Shown: piece by piece, positions 10,801 through 22,450 of the stretch
How the letters are laid out: each line of letters starts with the position of its first letter
Numbering within the stretch: position 1 is the first letter of the stretch
Source: Tetrapyrgos nigripes
Lineage: Eukaryota > Basidiomycota > Agaricomycetes > Agaricales > Campanellaceae
DNA: 64,000 nt
Assembly: GCA_013368315.1 (NCBI GenBank)
Contig: JAACJM010000148.1
Span: 154,747-218,746, forward strand
Direction: 5' to 3'
Made by a program: the position numbers and the translations under genes
Notes under the pieces: generated by a model
Database searches by the model: none
Seen by the model: the letters and a program-made list of their open reading frames with translations, nothing else
What the model was told of the DNA's origin: nothing

Positions 10801-12009
10801 TATTTAGCACATTGATCTTAAACTTATATAATTTAAAATAGATACTTACTGTCCCTCAGCACTATTGACTAGAGTATCCTTTATTTCGACCTTCAGCTCA
10901 GCAGACCAAGCTAGTTGTTCTTGTAATTTTATATCCACATATTTTTCTATATCAGAACCCATACCAATATCAGAAGTCTGTTTATCCAATGCGATGATCT
11001 GTACTTCTTTGTGGGCTACATTAATATGTGGACGGCTTGATGCAAGCACATAGCAATTTTTGAGTTTGGTGTGTAAGTTATGCATCAAGACTATTAGTTT
11101 GGCTTGATATTGCTCAGCACATTCATCCATTGCATCCACAATAACATAGGCAGTATCCATTGCCATCAGCATATTAACCAATGTGGTCTCTATATTTTCT
11201 GCAACTAGGAAGTCTCCTTTCTTGCTGCTATTATAGAGCCTTTCAAGCTCATTCTGTGCAGAAATATTTCCCTTTTCAATAGCCTCTTTTGCCACTTGAC
11301 ATAGAAGAGAAAAGATAAACCCCTGATAATCTACTTTGACCTTATCACGAGTGTCAAAGTAGTAGAAGAACACAGAGCTGTCCTTCCTTAAATCATTGAT
11401 GACATTAGTGCTGAAGACATTCAATTTTTAGTAGGTTACTCCACTCTGATTTGTGAATACTTACCACAGAAAAGTCTTGCCAGAACCAGCTGATAAGAAA
11501 AAAGTTGAGAAACAGCTTGTCATTTTGTATGAAAACTAACCTTTGCCCTGGAGCCATAGCAATGAGCCATTCAAGTTTCCCTTCCATTTCTGGAAGGATT
11601 TATGGTCAAGCAACCAGGTTCCTGTACCCTCAACTATCTTGGGATAAGCTGCATTGAAGTTCTCAAAGGGATTTGGTGCTTTGATCCATTCTGCATTATT
11701 GCCACCACCTGCTATGAGTTCCATGCAGTTTTAGTTAATATTCATTTGCATATACCAATCTTCAGGCTTACATTGGGTATTGTACTGATTTCCACCGACA
11801 ACATTGATAGTACTCTGGCTGATAATGAATTTTGAGCTGTTATTGAACAAGCTACATAAGATTGTCAGACTTCCAATCACTGGAATAACAGATTAATTCT
11901 GACCTAACATCAGCAGGTTGAGTTTGCAATTGGCTTGAAAGAATATAAGGATTTGACACTTATTATAACCTAGGTTTACTTACTTATTCACAGGAGAAGT
12001 GTCTGCCAT
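7840..12009 (-). pseudogene. NACHT-ankyrin gene, copy A (disrupted)
   Basis: This is the decayed paralogue of the gene at 43529-46199, with the same exon order from an ATG at 12007-12009. It keeps the exon with GNNAEWIKAPNPFENFNAAY, the split P-loop GSGKTFLC, the Walker B region VIVDAMDEC and ten or so ankyrin units of the NAQGGxYGNALQAASxxGHL type, more than copy B. One unit lacks its YGNAL core. Three lesions are visible: a 5-bp deletion frameshift near 10553, an in-frame TGA near 10452 just before MTVQLAHPSVKDY, and a solo LTR at 8009-8994 that separates the last ankyrin units. The detached C-terminal tail at 7840-8008 still reads SEVIAALLKAGAD but carries two stops. A protein from this copy could at best be a truncated N-terminal NACHT fragment. 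Confidence 0.85.
8009..8994. mobile_element. Solo LTR (986 bp) inserted in an ankyrin repeat
   Basis: The insert begins TGTTGGAATTTG, ends in TACA (TG...CA ends) and is flanked by the pentamer CAGCT on both sides (8004-8008 and 8995-8999). Block B has an uninterrupted ankyrin codon run at the equivalent place, so the empty site is known. A TATA-like TAGTATAAAAGCATG lies near 8220. There is no internal coding region, so this is a solo LTR left by recombination between two LTRs. Family (copia or gypsy) cannot be fixed from the LTR alone. Confidence 0.88.
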
Positions 12010-13815
12010 AGCTAGGATGTATGTCGCTTGATGGTAGATGTACACAGGCACGAAGCAAGAAAAGTGTCCAAGTCATGTGCATCGACGATATGTGATTGCG
12101 CGAAGCTGCAACTTTTAGTCTGATGGTTGATGGCGATCAATTGAGTTTGTGCTTCGAACAAGCGACGCAGAGTGCCCTAAAAACGTGATCATTTACAGTT
12201 TCTATTTTGCGAGGTGCTGCAGGAGCTGGCAGCGCGGAACAGCAGCTACAGCACTGAGCAAACCATCTTGATGTCTGAACCCTGCGGCGAGTGTCTGCAA
12301 GATGTATGTTATATTCATGTACTGTAATGCCATTGCAACATCATACAAGCTGAACGGCCGCCAAAGTTGAAAAAGTAACCACAAGCTACTAAACTTCAAG
12401 TTTCAAGACAAGCGCTCTAACGGCTAGCGAGGTAATGGGGTTATCTGAAGACGCGCCATTGTATATGTCGAGACTTGAAAGCAAAAGTCAGGAGTAAAGA
12501 GCGCAAGTCTGCCCGTCAAGGATCTGGAAAACAAAGGAAGAACAAAACGATGGAATGAAGAAACGGTTAAATCATCAGGACCAGTGTCGCTGACAAAAAA
12601 AATCAATTCCGACTCATCTCAAGGGTCTCCCTCCTCAAGACCTTGATAAATACTTGTCAGAATCCAAAAGACCAGCAATGATCGCAAAATTCGAGACGTG
12701 CCAGTATGTAGCCGGTGTGCTCTCAGGTTTCCAAAAGCTAGCAGTTCATCCGTGGATGGAGACATCCTCGTTGGTACCGCCGTGATTGCGTATGCGTAGG
12801 CAGCCGTTGGACCACGGGTTGGGCCGTGTCTTGGTCTAGATCGCAAAGAGAAGATGTAGAACGGCGATACACGGTAACAGGACATGAATTTAGATTTTAA
12901 CGCGTGGCATGTTGGACAAAGTTCCAATGAGGATGTACGTGTCTAGAGGTGTACGGGATAGGATGTCAGTGACTCTGAATTCGAAGGAAAGACACATATT
13001 GCTGGCAGTCAGCAATATGTAAAATGAAAGAACGTACCCTCCGAACCGGGAAAGAGATGGATGTTAGGGGTACCGTTTCTCATCTGTGAAAAACTAGTCA
13101 GAAACTTTGTTAGAGGCGAGAGAGAAAAGATGAAAATCAAGAACGTTAACGCGAATACTATTGTCGATCGCGTTACCATTTGTTGCTCTTCGCGTCTATC
13201 ATGAACTAATTGAGATTGCGGCAGGTAGTTCACGACAGACGCAAGACAGACGCAACACGAAGGTCGGGCAATATGAACTTGCAGGCCCACACTACTAGAT
13301 CCTTTCCATCACATGGATACCGTTTGTTGACGAGCGATACAAGGAGTGGGCTGCTGTGGCTGGATGTATAAGCAGCATGCCAATGGGCGATGACCCTTCC
13401 ACTGCGGTAGCGGGGAAAGGTGAAAGGTGTACTTACAACGGGAACTCGGATAGCTACATATTCATGTTGACGCGGTTGCATACTGCATTAGATCTACATT
13501 GAATGGTAGCCGACGGATTGAGGTCGTCTGCCAATCTGTAAATGGAAGATAAAAGAGAAAAAAATACGTACCAAATACTTTTCTTCCGCGCATCTTCGTA
13601 TCTTCGCCTCACCTCAGTTGCACCAGCAATGAAATGAAAAATGGTTGGGCTTCTAAGGTACCTCTGTCCCAGCGTACTGTGTATTCGGAATACGTGTGGG
13701 CCTTTTCTAGAGAAGCAAATAGGCATAGGCTGTCCGATGTAGGGTTGTTCAAGGTTTTGTGTGATGGTAGTCGAGACGCGTCGAATCTCAACCCTCCGAG
13801 TGCTCCTCAAAACCG
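12010..13815. other. Shared upstream region of block A
   Basis: This is the spacer between the divergent NACHT-ankyrin and DUF1365 copies. It parallels 46200-47424 of block B, with landmarks GTCCAAGTCATGTGCAT, ACGTGATCAT and CGCGTGGCATGTTGGACAAA. About 500 bp near 13130-13640 are absent from block B. Small open frames on the minus strand have no support. It probably contains the old bidirectional promoter. Confidence 0.55.
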
Positions 13816-15775
13816 CTCTGAATCTTACTTGGGCCTTTCATTCTACCTCGGCCCCTAAACCACCACATAACCTATGCCTTCCCATTGCTTCGCTTATGAT
13901 ACGATCTCGGTATTAGTGTCGTTGGAAGAAGGGATGTTGGTTGTTTGGTTCAATGTTATTGGGAATTAGGCGCGAGGGTATCTTCCATCTACTACATTGT
14001 CATCATCGTCGACTATCTTGCCTACGTCTACCTCCATCCGCACAAAACTCATTCAACTCCTTCAACGATGATGTCTCCTTCCCAACCTACCTGTTTCCAA
14101 AGCGAGCGAAGAGGACTTCTACAACGCATGGATGACTGTCTGGGGGATTAATCCGTTCGCGGCGTATTTTTGTTATTGGAAACGGAGCCGAAGCAAGGGA
14201 ATATAGAAACAGAGCCGTCAGTTCTACTGCTCTTCACTCTAACAGGTCCACGTCCACCTACTCGAAATTGGGAAGAATGAAAACGTTTTACCCAGCGCCA
14301 ATCCCTCCTCCCCAATCTCTTCTGCATCCATAGCCCCCTCATATCCCACTACGATGCCAACTCGCATCTCATCAACCCCCAAACACGCCTTAATACAAAG
14401 TCTGGCACATATCCTCATGTAACGCACTCGGACACGACTATCGCTGGACATTCCACGCTGCCAATACCTCCATTTTCTTCCCCGTCCCCTTCGTCTCCGA
14501 CATCCTCTGGTTTAGACGCACCCAACAAGGCCGAGCCGAAACAGCGCAATCTTTCTAATGGAACGAAAAGCCTCAAAACTGACTCCTTAGACCAACTTCG
14601 TCCGTCCCCCTTTCGCGTCGGTCCATCTTATCCTTATTTTCGTTCTCATCGGGTAACCCGTTCTCCACTTGGTTCTCGTTTTAACCTCGACCTCGACTTT
14701 CACCACCTCGAGAACAACTACTCCTGCTTCAAAACGTATACAACTGCCCCCTAAAGTGAACCTATCCCCATTCACCCTCCTCCCCCCGAATCCTCTACCA
14801 AGCCTATATAGGAAACGGTTGGGGTTTCCGTTTATGTAAGGCCGGAGCCTTTGGTTGCGCCTCGTGTACCCGCGTCTTCCGTGTCATCGGTTTCTGTTCG
14901 TTGTGCAATGGGGACTGAGACTGGGATTGGGATTAGAGACGATGGGGACGAAAGAAGTAGTGGTGGTGGGTTCGGGTGTCCAGTCGTGGGTACGAACATG
15001 GCCAACGTGACCCAAGTACCAGTTCAGTCTCTCGCAATCCGCCACCCCCTCAACCCTCGAATCCTGGGCTATAGGAGTCGTTGAACGATACGTTGCAGCG
15101 CGTGTCGGTCATTTAGCCCGTGTACAGTGTACTCGCCGAGTCGCTTTTTCTTCCTCCTTATCCCATTCCGAACTCGAGCTCAAATTCGACTCTCGTTTAA
15201 AACTTTTTTGAGAATAGGGGTATAAGAAAAGGACAGGAAGGATATGAAGGAAAATGGGATAGATGGAGATCGGGTTAAGACATGGGTGAAGCTCAAAGCG
15301 AGAGTGAGAGTGAGGGTGGCAGCAAAACTCATACCCTCCTCATACGCCGTAACTGGGATGGAAGGGGAAGGGGGAAGGATGGTGTTTCAAGTTTGTCGGT
15401 GTTGAGGAAGCTTGGGTATCTGGGTCCTTCCAACGTCAGTGAGTCGTCTTCTAATGATGTTGGCATGTCTTTATCTTTGTCTAATCGCTGCGCCGGTCAG
15501 ACTGCTCCCAACGACGACTCCAACGTCGAGCCCACCGAGCCAACCCATCACAAACCCAATTCCAACGATTACAGCTCTTACAAAAACGGCCACACCGACG
15601 TCGACACTCGGACAAAAACGATGTATTGGATTGACCCACACCTCAACGCCTACCAAAACCTTCACGAAAACCCTCCGAGTCATGAAAACGCTGAGCAAGA
15701 CACTCAAAATAACCTACCTCTCACCAACATTCTACACCCTCCTCTTTCTCACTCCTTCAGCGAGGCGGGTTATCT
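13816..15775 (+). pseudogene. DUF1365 gene, copy A (decayed)
   Basis: The stretch follows the gene at 47425-50051 base by base over long runs, but with many indels and stops. Matching landmarks are CTTACTTGGGCCTTTC for the first membrane segment, ACTCATTCAACTCCTTCAAC, the ATTAATCCGTTCGCGGCGTA equivalent of the INPLTVYF codons, CGTTGAACGATACGTTGCAG, and CTCTCACCAACATTCTACAC. No open frame covers more than a part of the DUF1365 domain. Similarity stops near 15775, so the last quarter of the gene is missing. Confidence 0.8.
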
Positions 15776-17847
15776 CATCATGGAACTCACCAACTACCTT
15801 CATTCCCAATCCCGGCCTACGATTCACGAAGGCAGAGCTGACTTTATTCGGACCAGTCGACGATCCATTGAAGTTTTCAGATCTTATCTATCTCGCGTGA
15901 GATGGCTCTGAAAAACTCAAACCAGTCACGCTAGACGCGTCCCGCGGCGTGACTCTTCCTGGTTGCCACAGGAGCCGCAGACCATCCAGACAACGTGCAA
16001 ATCTATCTATGCTAGAGCAAATTCTCAAGCCTACTTACTCTGGTAGTTTTGGCCAAACCCCATACCCCGGTCGTCCACGCCGGACCTTCATCTTCATCTT
16101 GGACCCAGCCTCCATGGAGGTCCGCAAGTTACCATGGAGTGAAGCCTTCACGGCCGCAGCTCGTGATACTCGGACAGTCCCAGACGATATGCTCCGAGCT
16201 CGTATTCTTTTTTCGAGCAAGGTTTTAGATTGTTCTCGAGTTCGACCAAACCTCTACATCTGTCCAGAAATATCATTACTGCTCCTAGCCCCAAATCTCA
16301 TCGCATTATCCAAACACTAGGGCCACCACCACCTCGACCCTCCGAGTCCGTTGCACACTACAGCGCTGGCTTCTCAACGGGTTATTGGCTTGGCTCGCTG
16401 TGAGAGTCTCTGATCACGATCACGAGACAACTACTCATCATCCCAACTCCCATCTCCCGTCTGCCATCGTGCTCAAGTATTGGAAATTGGAATTTTTCAC
16501 AGCTTCAGGGGCCAGGGCTGAGCGCTGATGCTTGATGGCGGACGAGCGGTGGGAATTGGTACCCGAGCGCTCACCGCTCATGCTGCAAGATGGATGGTCA
16601 TTGGTCTGACGGTCAAACACTCAGTTGAGGTCGAGTCGCAGACGATTCCGTTTCGATTCCCAGGGAGTCCCACAATTGTCGGTAAACGTGGTTTGGTGGA
16701 GGGGGGGGGGGGGGGGGGCGTTTGTGCTGCGTGGGAGGACTGAGCTCTCGTTCATTGTGCATCTTGATACAAAGCGTCAGGCCAGCAGGATAATAATGAA
16801 GGAGAACCTGATTGGATGCAAGAGCTCGACCTTGACCTACCTGCGAGGCCGGTGATAGAGATGATGTACCTAGACAGATTGAGAATCCTTCCCCCTTTAC
16901 CGACGTTGGCGACATTGAAGGGTTTGAAGGACTTGTTCAGTTGCAAGAGATGGATCCAGGAAACGCGTTTTGCAGAGGTCACCCAACCCTTGGACCCTCT
17001 ACCTCCGACAACTATGTCACCAGCAAAACCTCCACCACGACCATCTTCTGCATCGGCGTTGACTGGGTCGAAACCAGCACCTTCGCTCCTACTTTCTCGG
17101 ACAGCACTCACCCCAGAAATCTTCCAAGAATACTCGGTACTGCGATATCTTCACCCCCTTTCCTTCATCAGTCGTAGTACGCAGAGCCTGCTTCCTCCTC
17201 CGTCGAGACACCCACCCAGGTTGCACTGACTAGTCCAGTTGGATTTGCGCCTTCCCTTCGCCTAACCCTATCACACTGAAATTCCTATAACACTGGCATA
17301 GATGCGTCATCTGCGGATCAAGCCAAAGAAAGGTACACTTACGGTGTCTTTGGTATTCTGGGGCGAGGTCATCGGCGTTCCCAGTGAGACACCAGACGTG
17401 CCTCCCCTTTCTCTTTTAAACGGAGAGCAAAATAGGCAGAATCATTCGGCGCAAAGTGGAGTTGGTGTATATGAAAGGCTGGTCAGGTGGGTCAAACACT
17501 GGAAATAAAAGACAGTGATAAAGATGTTGATGTGGGAGATCTTGCGAAGTGGAAGGCACGGGGTATTAGGGTCACCGAAGGAAGCGGGAGCTGGTAGGAA
17601 GAACTGATAGAAGGTCTCTAAATTGTGAAAATTTACTCAATCATAGATCGAGATGAGGCCAATAAAAGTATGCTATCATTTAATGATTTTGATAGGCGAC
17701 TATATTCATTGTCTGATTCTCTTCAAGGCATGTATATAAAGGACTGGCTGTGGACCACATACTGCCAGGTACAGCCCACCTACCCGTCGTCTCAAGTTCA
17801 GGTGCACCATTCTCAGTACAGCCTGACACCCTCGTGCTGCCTCAAAA
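15776..17847. other. Unassigned stretch with several open frames
   Basis: Open frames at 15949-16320 (+), with LPWSEAFTAAARDT, and 16816-17229 (+), with EMMYLDRLRILPPLPTLATL, are longer than chance suggests and GC-rich enough to be coding remnants, but I cannot join them into a gene or name a family. A pure G run of about 18 lies at 16701-16719. Host exons or decayed copies are possible. Confidence 0.3.
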
Positions 17848-18158
17848 ATGCCTGTGGTAACCGCCAGCTCCCAAGTCAGTTACATAGGCACTGGAGATAT
17901 CATACTGGGCGCACTGTTCTTCCTCGTCTTTGTCCTCGTGAACCTTTTATTCATGTACCTCGAGGAGCCTGTCGTTGCTTCACATTATGAAGAAGGTAAG
18001 GTAGACTTCAACTGCACAGTACACCGCTCCTCGTCAACTCCCAGCGGATCCTGATAAATTTTTTTGCAGCCGGATCAGAATCTGAATCCCAGCGTGGCGT
18101 TCGATCTCAATACCGGAGAGAAGAGAAGCAAGCGCTGTTATCCAACTATTCTAGATGA
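17848..18158 (+). CDS. Small single-pass membrane protein (78 residues)
   Basis: Two exons, 17848-17995 and 18070-18158, join across a 74-nt GTAAGG...TTGCAG intron into 79 codons including the stop. The protein starts MPVVTASSQVSYIGTGD, has one clear hydrophobic segment (IILGALFFLVFVLVNLLFMY, about residues 17-36), then an acidic YLEEPVVASHYEE stretch and a basic, Arg-rich tail ending LLSNYSR. The splice keeps the frame and yields an orderly protein, which argues that it is real. I do not recognise the family. It could also be an exon pair of a longer gene with other exons missed. Confidence 0.5.
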
Positions 18159-18262
18159 ATCACGCTCCAGCTGGAGCGATTATCCTGGTTTTGAACAAAT
18201 CCACCCCGGTTATTTATTTTCGGATGGAAAGGAGCATCAGCATCTTTGATGTACCTTTGTCT

Positions 18263-18515
18263 CACACCCAGCAGTAACCAATATTCCGTGGCCAGAAGTT
18301 AATTAGGAAACATCAAATCTCTGGTGCTCGAAAACGGATTCGAAAACTTTAAATTTCCGAAGCTTCGGCAAGCGATCCGATTGGCTCGGATCCGCTTCCG
18401 ATAAATTTCTGAAGCACGAAAACCTTTCATTTCCAAACGAGTTTCCTGGTCCCTCGAAAACTTGACCTTTCCAAACTAACTTTTGGCCAATGAATATTGG
18501 TTAGTGCTGGGTGTG
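18263..18515. mobile_element. Short inverted-repeat element (253 bp)
   Basis: The ends are imperfect inverted repeats of about 40 bp: CACACCCAGCAGTAACCAAT at the left and the complement of CACACCCAGCACTAACCAAT at the right. The trinucleotide TCT flanks both sides (18260-18262, 18516-18518), consistent with a 3-bp target duplication. The interior contains the palindrome CCGAAGCTTCGG and repeated TCGAAAAC motifs. The terminal CAC and the 3-bp duplication would fit a CACTA- or Harbinger-type MITE; the class is inference. Confidence 0.6.
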
Positions 18516-18708
18516 TCTGTTGCTCCGCTGTGAAGGAGCAGTTGAACTATGAAATGAGTTATTGTACATCACAGTTGTGTATCTGTATCCTGCCGAGGAC
18601 TCAATGACATGGGGAGCATGTGCTGTGAGGAGCAGCTGTACATACTACTTGGCAAGGATTGCAGCTTGGTTGTACATTTGAGATTGATCGTGGACCGCTT
18701 ACTTAACA

Positions 18709-18955
18709 GGCTACAATGCTGGCTGACGTTTAGACCAATCAGGTTTTCGAGCTTTGCATATTTGGCTGAAAGAATTCGACTGCTTGCACCGCAAGTGCGC
18801 CCCCATCTTCGACATCTTCATGAGGATAATGCACGCACCTTGAAATTTTCGATTGTTGAAATATTGAGAAATTGGATACAATAAAGACTGGATCAAGAGG
18901 CTCAAAAGTCCTTAAGCTCGAAGCTCGCTCGTTCGGTTTAAGTCCTTGAATAACA
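18709..18955. repeat. Dispersed repeat, copy 2 (uninterrupted)
   Basis: Matches 670-825 plus 1213-1282 with the intervening hAT-like insertion absent, so it supplies the empty site for that insertion. The right end shares TCGGTTTAAGTCCTTGAATA with copy 1, after which the two diverge. Confidence 0.6.
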
Positions 18956-20553
18956 AGATTGCTCAGAGGGCCAGCTGCGTCACAGAAACGGTGACAGAAA
19001 AGATAACAGATACAGCAGCCAGCTTGCAATTGATAACGAGAAAATGTGGGGAAGATTCGGACGAAATACATCTCCTGCTGCCTCTCGCTCATCATCTATG
19101 CACCTTCTTCCCTCAACAACTCTGCCAATCTTTCGCCAAAATTCTTGGAAAATGCCTAGACAATTTACAAATCCCTCGAACTCGTCGGCTCAACCCTCTC
19201 CAAATCAAACGATCTACTTGGGCATGCAGGGTCAGTGTTTCCTTGGTTTGTAGTGCTGACGGGTGAGTCTCCATCAGCTAATCGGCTCAGGGTAGCCCAT
19301 CACACTCCAATACCCGCCACTCGGCCTCATAATGCCGCTGCAGAACCACGATGGATACCGTTGGGACCGAACGTAAATGGGGGACATCAAGGGAGACGGT
19401 TAAATAGCGTGGCCAGTGCTGCCATGATGGGGATGGTTGCCATTCTAATCCATCGTAGAATGAGTTTGCCATCCCATTCCATCTTTGACTGACCTTGCCA
19501 TCCAAGCCTTAGCCCATGCTCAATATCAGCGATCAGTCATTTGCTCACTAGTTGATGCTTGCAGTCCCAGCTACAATATACACAATGATCATGTTATTAC
19601 CGAAATCCAATTATACAGAATAAAGATAAACTGCAGCGGGAAAATTACAATCAAGAAGATAAATGAGAGCGCGCGCCGCAATACATAGCTATCAAACAAA
19701 CGGTGATCAGAGAACACAAGTATGTATAAATAGTAGGAAGAACGCACACATACGAACAAATGCCGAGGCACATCTATAGTACATACCAAGGACGAGAGAC
19801 GAGGTCAGACCAGGCTTACAAGCAGGGAAGCTAGCCAGGAACGCAGCCGAATTCTTGAAAAGCAATCAGAGCAGCGCTAGTAAAGCTCACCATCGCCATC
19901 ATCTGAATAAGATCGACATATATGTATCTGCGTTAACTTATCCAAAAGTTCCAGTCCCTAACTCATAGTAACTCTGCCCCAAAACCTCCAAGCGAACACC
20001 CGGCATTACTACCTTATATCCTCCTCCGACGTGAAACCTCCAACAACGTGAGATTGCTTGAAAAAAAATGAGGTGTACACGGGGATGAGGTTTGATCATG
20101 CATGTCAGCGAAGATGTGTGAACGCAAATGTCGACTTTGGTGTGGTCCTCATAGTAGGCGTGTTGGTCGCATTAGTGTAATCGACGTTGGCATCATCTTT
20201 CACTTCTGTCTCTTCGTCGTGGATTTCGTCGACACCGTCATGCTTATATCCCGGACGCATGTGGCTGCGGGATTAGGATGACGATGAAAATCAAAGGAAG
20301 GAAGTGACTTCGAAGACCTAGAAAAGGAAAGAGAAGGCCGGGAATTAGGCCATATATTGTATCGTACTTCGGGAAGGAATGGCCCGTGTGCAATGTACAA
20401 GAATAAAACCAGGATTTAAAGAATGAAGAACGGGAACGCCGTTGAAGATAAATTTTAAAAAAGAACAGAAGAGTATATGTACATTCTCCATACGGACACT
20501 AGTGTCCACTTCAACCCTCTGAGTCCCGACTCCGAGTCCCATACTCTCGCGCT
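18956..20553. other. Stretch without a firm gene
   Basis: A frame from an ATG at 19044 (MWGRFGRNTSPAASRSSS) reads about 60 residues before a possible splice donor, but no following exon could be found. Nothing else supported. Confidence 0.3.
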
Positions 20554-20722
20554 ATGGCTCGCACTAGTATCCCTACTGACCTGACCCGAGCGAAGTCCCC
20601 GTCTCCTTCCTATCTCCCTCTGTCCCTTGAACCCTATTCATCTTCTCCTCGCTCACTACGTTCTCCACCCCAACCCAAAAGCTCCTCATCCAAACCAACT
20701 CTACCAAAACACACCTTCCATC
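20554..20722 (+). CDS. Possible first exon of a Ser/Pro-rich protein
   Basis: An ATG at 20554 opens a frame rich in Ser and Pro (MARTSIPTDLTRAKSPSPSY at the start) that ends at a good donor, AA|GTGAGG, near 20722. Such low-complexity N-termini are common on fungal membrane and signalling proteins. I could not find a convincing second exon in the following 1.5 kb, so this may be a stranded exon of a broken gene. The coding call is tentative. Confidence 0.25.
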
Positions 20723-22153
20723 ACAAGTGAGGTACTGCCTTGGTTTGGTTTGAGGTGATGCGTAGAACGTGAGGATTTGTCGTCGCCGGAAGACCTATGA
20801 TACTGAGAGAAAGAGATGAGTTGGCTTTTTTTGTACAGACAGAGCCAACCCACCTCGATGACGGGACGTAGACTGAGAACGAGAGTAAAAAGTCCAAGTG
20901 CGATAAAGGATCGAGAACCAGACCGAGACGAACAACGGATGGATAAGGTGGTCATAGTGGATGACGGTGACGGTAGATGATGTCTTAGTGGGAAATGAAG
21001 AGTCGTCCGCGAGCAAATGCTTGCAATAGCAGGCTCAGACATCCCGGTAGCTTTCTGATGGATTTCGAGGGAAGGAATGGAATCATTGAGTATACAACGA
21101 GCTCGAAGTTGAGGTTGAGGATGAGACTAAAAGAAGAAAGAAAGAAAGCATACAGGTACATTACATCAACACCTCAACGCTCCGAAACCGAGCCCATTCT
21201 CAACCTTCCGCATCTGCACCATCTCGTCTATAATCGCACTCCTACTGGCACTCGTCTGCCCATCTGAGCAGAAATCCGGCCCCTTCCTATCTCCCTCCAT
21301 TGCGTCTTCCACCTCTCCCCTGTCCCTCGGATGCCTTTAACAGTAACCTTCCCCCTTAACCAAGTTCCTCGGAACTCTCTCTGAGCCGAAACATCAGAAC
21401 CTCCTCCGAGTCGACCCTTCTTCGCGAGCAAGACGGGGTTCTCGTTCGATTTTGAGGGAAGAGGGTAATATAAGACGAGTGGGAAAGATGAAGAGTGCCT
21501 TAAGGACATTTGTTGAGGCTGTGAGCATAGATTTGTAGTCGTTTGAATGGTTGGAGGCGGAAGAAGAGCACCGAGGAGAGAGGGTGCGAAGTGAACAAAA
21601 CGTCGGACAACAGCTACTGTTGAGAAATCGACAAGGTAGTAGTAGTTAGACTGTCACTCACCTGTTTGAAGCTCTAGATCACTCTTACTCATCGCCTCCT
21701 TTCCGGCATTGACAGTCCTCCTTGCTATCGTCCTTGAGTAGCCTCAAGAAAGGCTTAGAACGTGTCCATAGAGAGGGTTGGGTTTCGAAAGAGATACGAT
21801 TAAAGCGACCCGGAAATCGTCGAGATGGATGTGGTCGAAGTTTGCAAATATGAAGACATGTCGCCAAAAAGGACCAGCAGAATCCATTAACGAGAAAACA
21901 GAGAGCTCATGGATTGTGTAGAGGGAGTAGAGAGCAGCAGTGGTAGTGTTTGAAGCGAAAGGCTTGGTTCAGACTCGGGTTGGGGTTAGGGTTCCAACGT
22001 TTGGTTTCCTGTATTGATCCAATCACTCGCCGTGGAACTACCGTCACGACGCTGACGTGATTGATTCTGCTGTTTGAGTGTTCGGAGTAGATGTAGGCTG
22101 TAGCGGGCTGTATAACATCTACACCCGGCATGTTCGTAGAGGACCACGCCGTT

Positions 22154-22156
<3 letters not shown>

Positions 22157-22192
<36 letters not shown>
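22157..22192. repeat. TATC microsatellite
   Basis: About nine perfect tandem copies of the tetranucleotide TATC. Confidence 0.9.
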
Positions 22193-22193
<1 letters not shown>

Positions 22194-22252
22194 CACTAGA
22201 TCTACGCCACCATGTTCCTGTATGCATCCCTCTCTGGAGCAGCCCCAGACTA

Positions 22253-22450
22253 CTACGTCTTGCTTCCGAGTATTTTGATGAAATGGAAGCTAGCGCGCAT
22301 GCAGGACTGACCGGTATTGAAGTTGTGCGTAATACAACGTGTCACTCCTATGGTGAAAGCATCGGAATACTTCAAGTGCCGGTGGAACTGATGCTGTCGT
22401 CCGAGGGTTTTTGAACCATAGGCTAAACATAGGCGTCTTTTGTTGATCAT
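22253..22450 (-). repeat. Dispersed repeat, inverted partner of 37212-37440
   Basis: Read on the minus strand it shares ATGATCAAYAAAAGACGC, CAGTTCCACCGGCACT and GTATTCCGA with the plus strand near 37217-37310, and further right a weaker match over ATTACGC..AACTT. No domain recognised. Confidence 0.55.

Larger units (their letters stand above)
7673..15775. repeat. Segmental duplication, block A (decayed copy)
   Basis: From about 7673 to 15775 the sequence follows block B (about 43271-49447) in the same orientation: 3' flank of the NACHT-ankyrin gene, the gene itself, the shared upstream region, and the DUF1365 gene. Block A has extra insertions: the solo LTR at 8009-8994 and about 500 bp near 13130-13640. 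Its genes are broken. Similarity ends sharply near 15775 inside the DUF1365 coding region. Confidence 0.85.

Noticed and set aside
19287..19505. 72-codon minus-strand frame
   Set aside because: No motif, no splice partner, and overlapping frames on the other strand of similar length.
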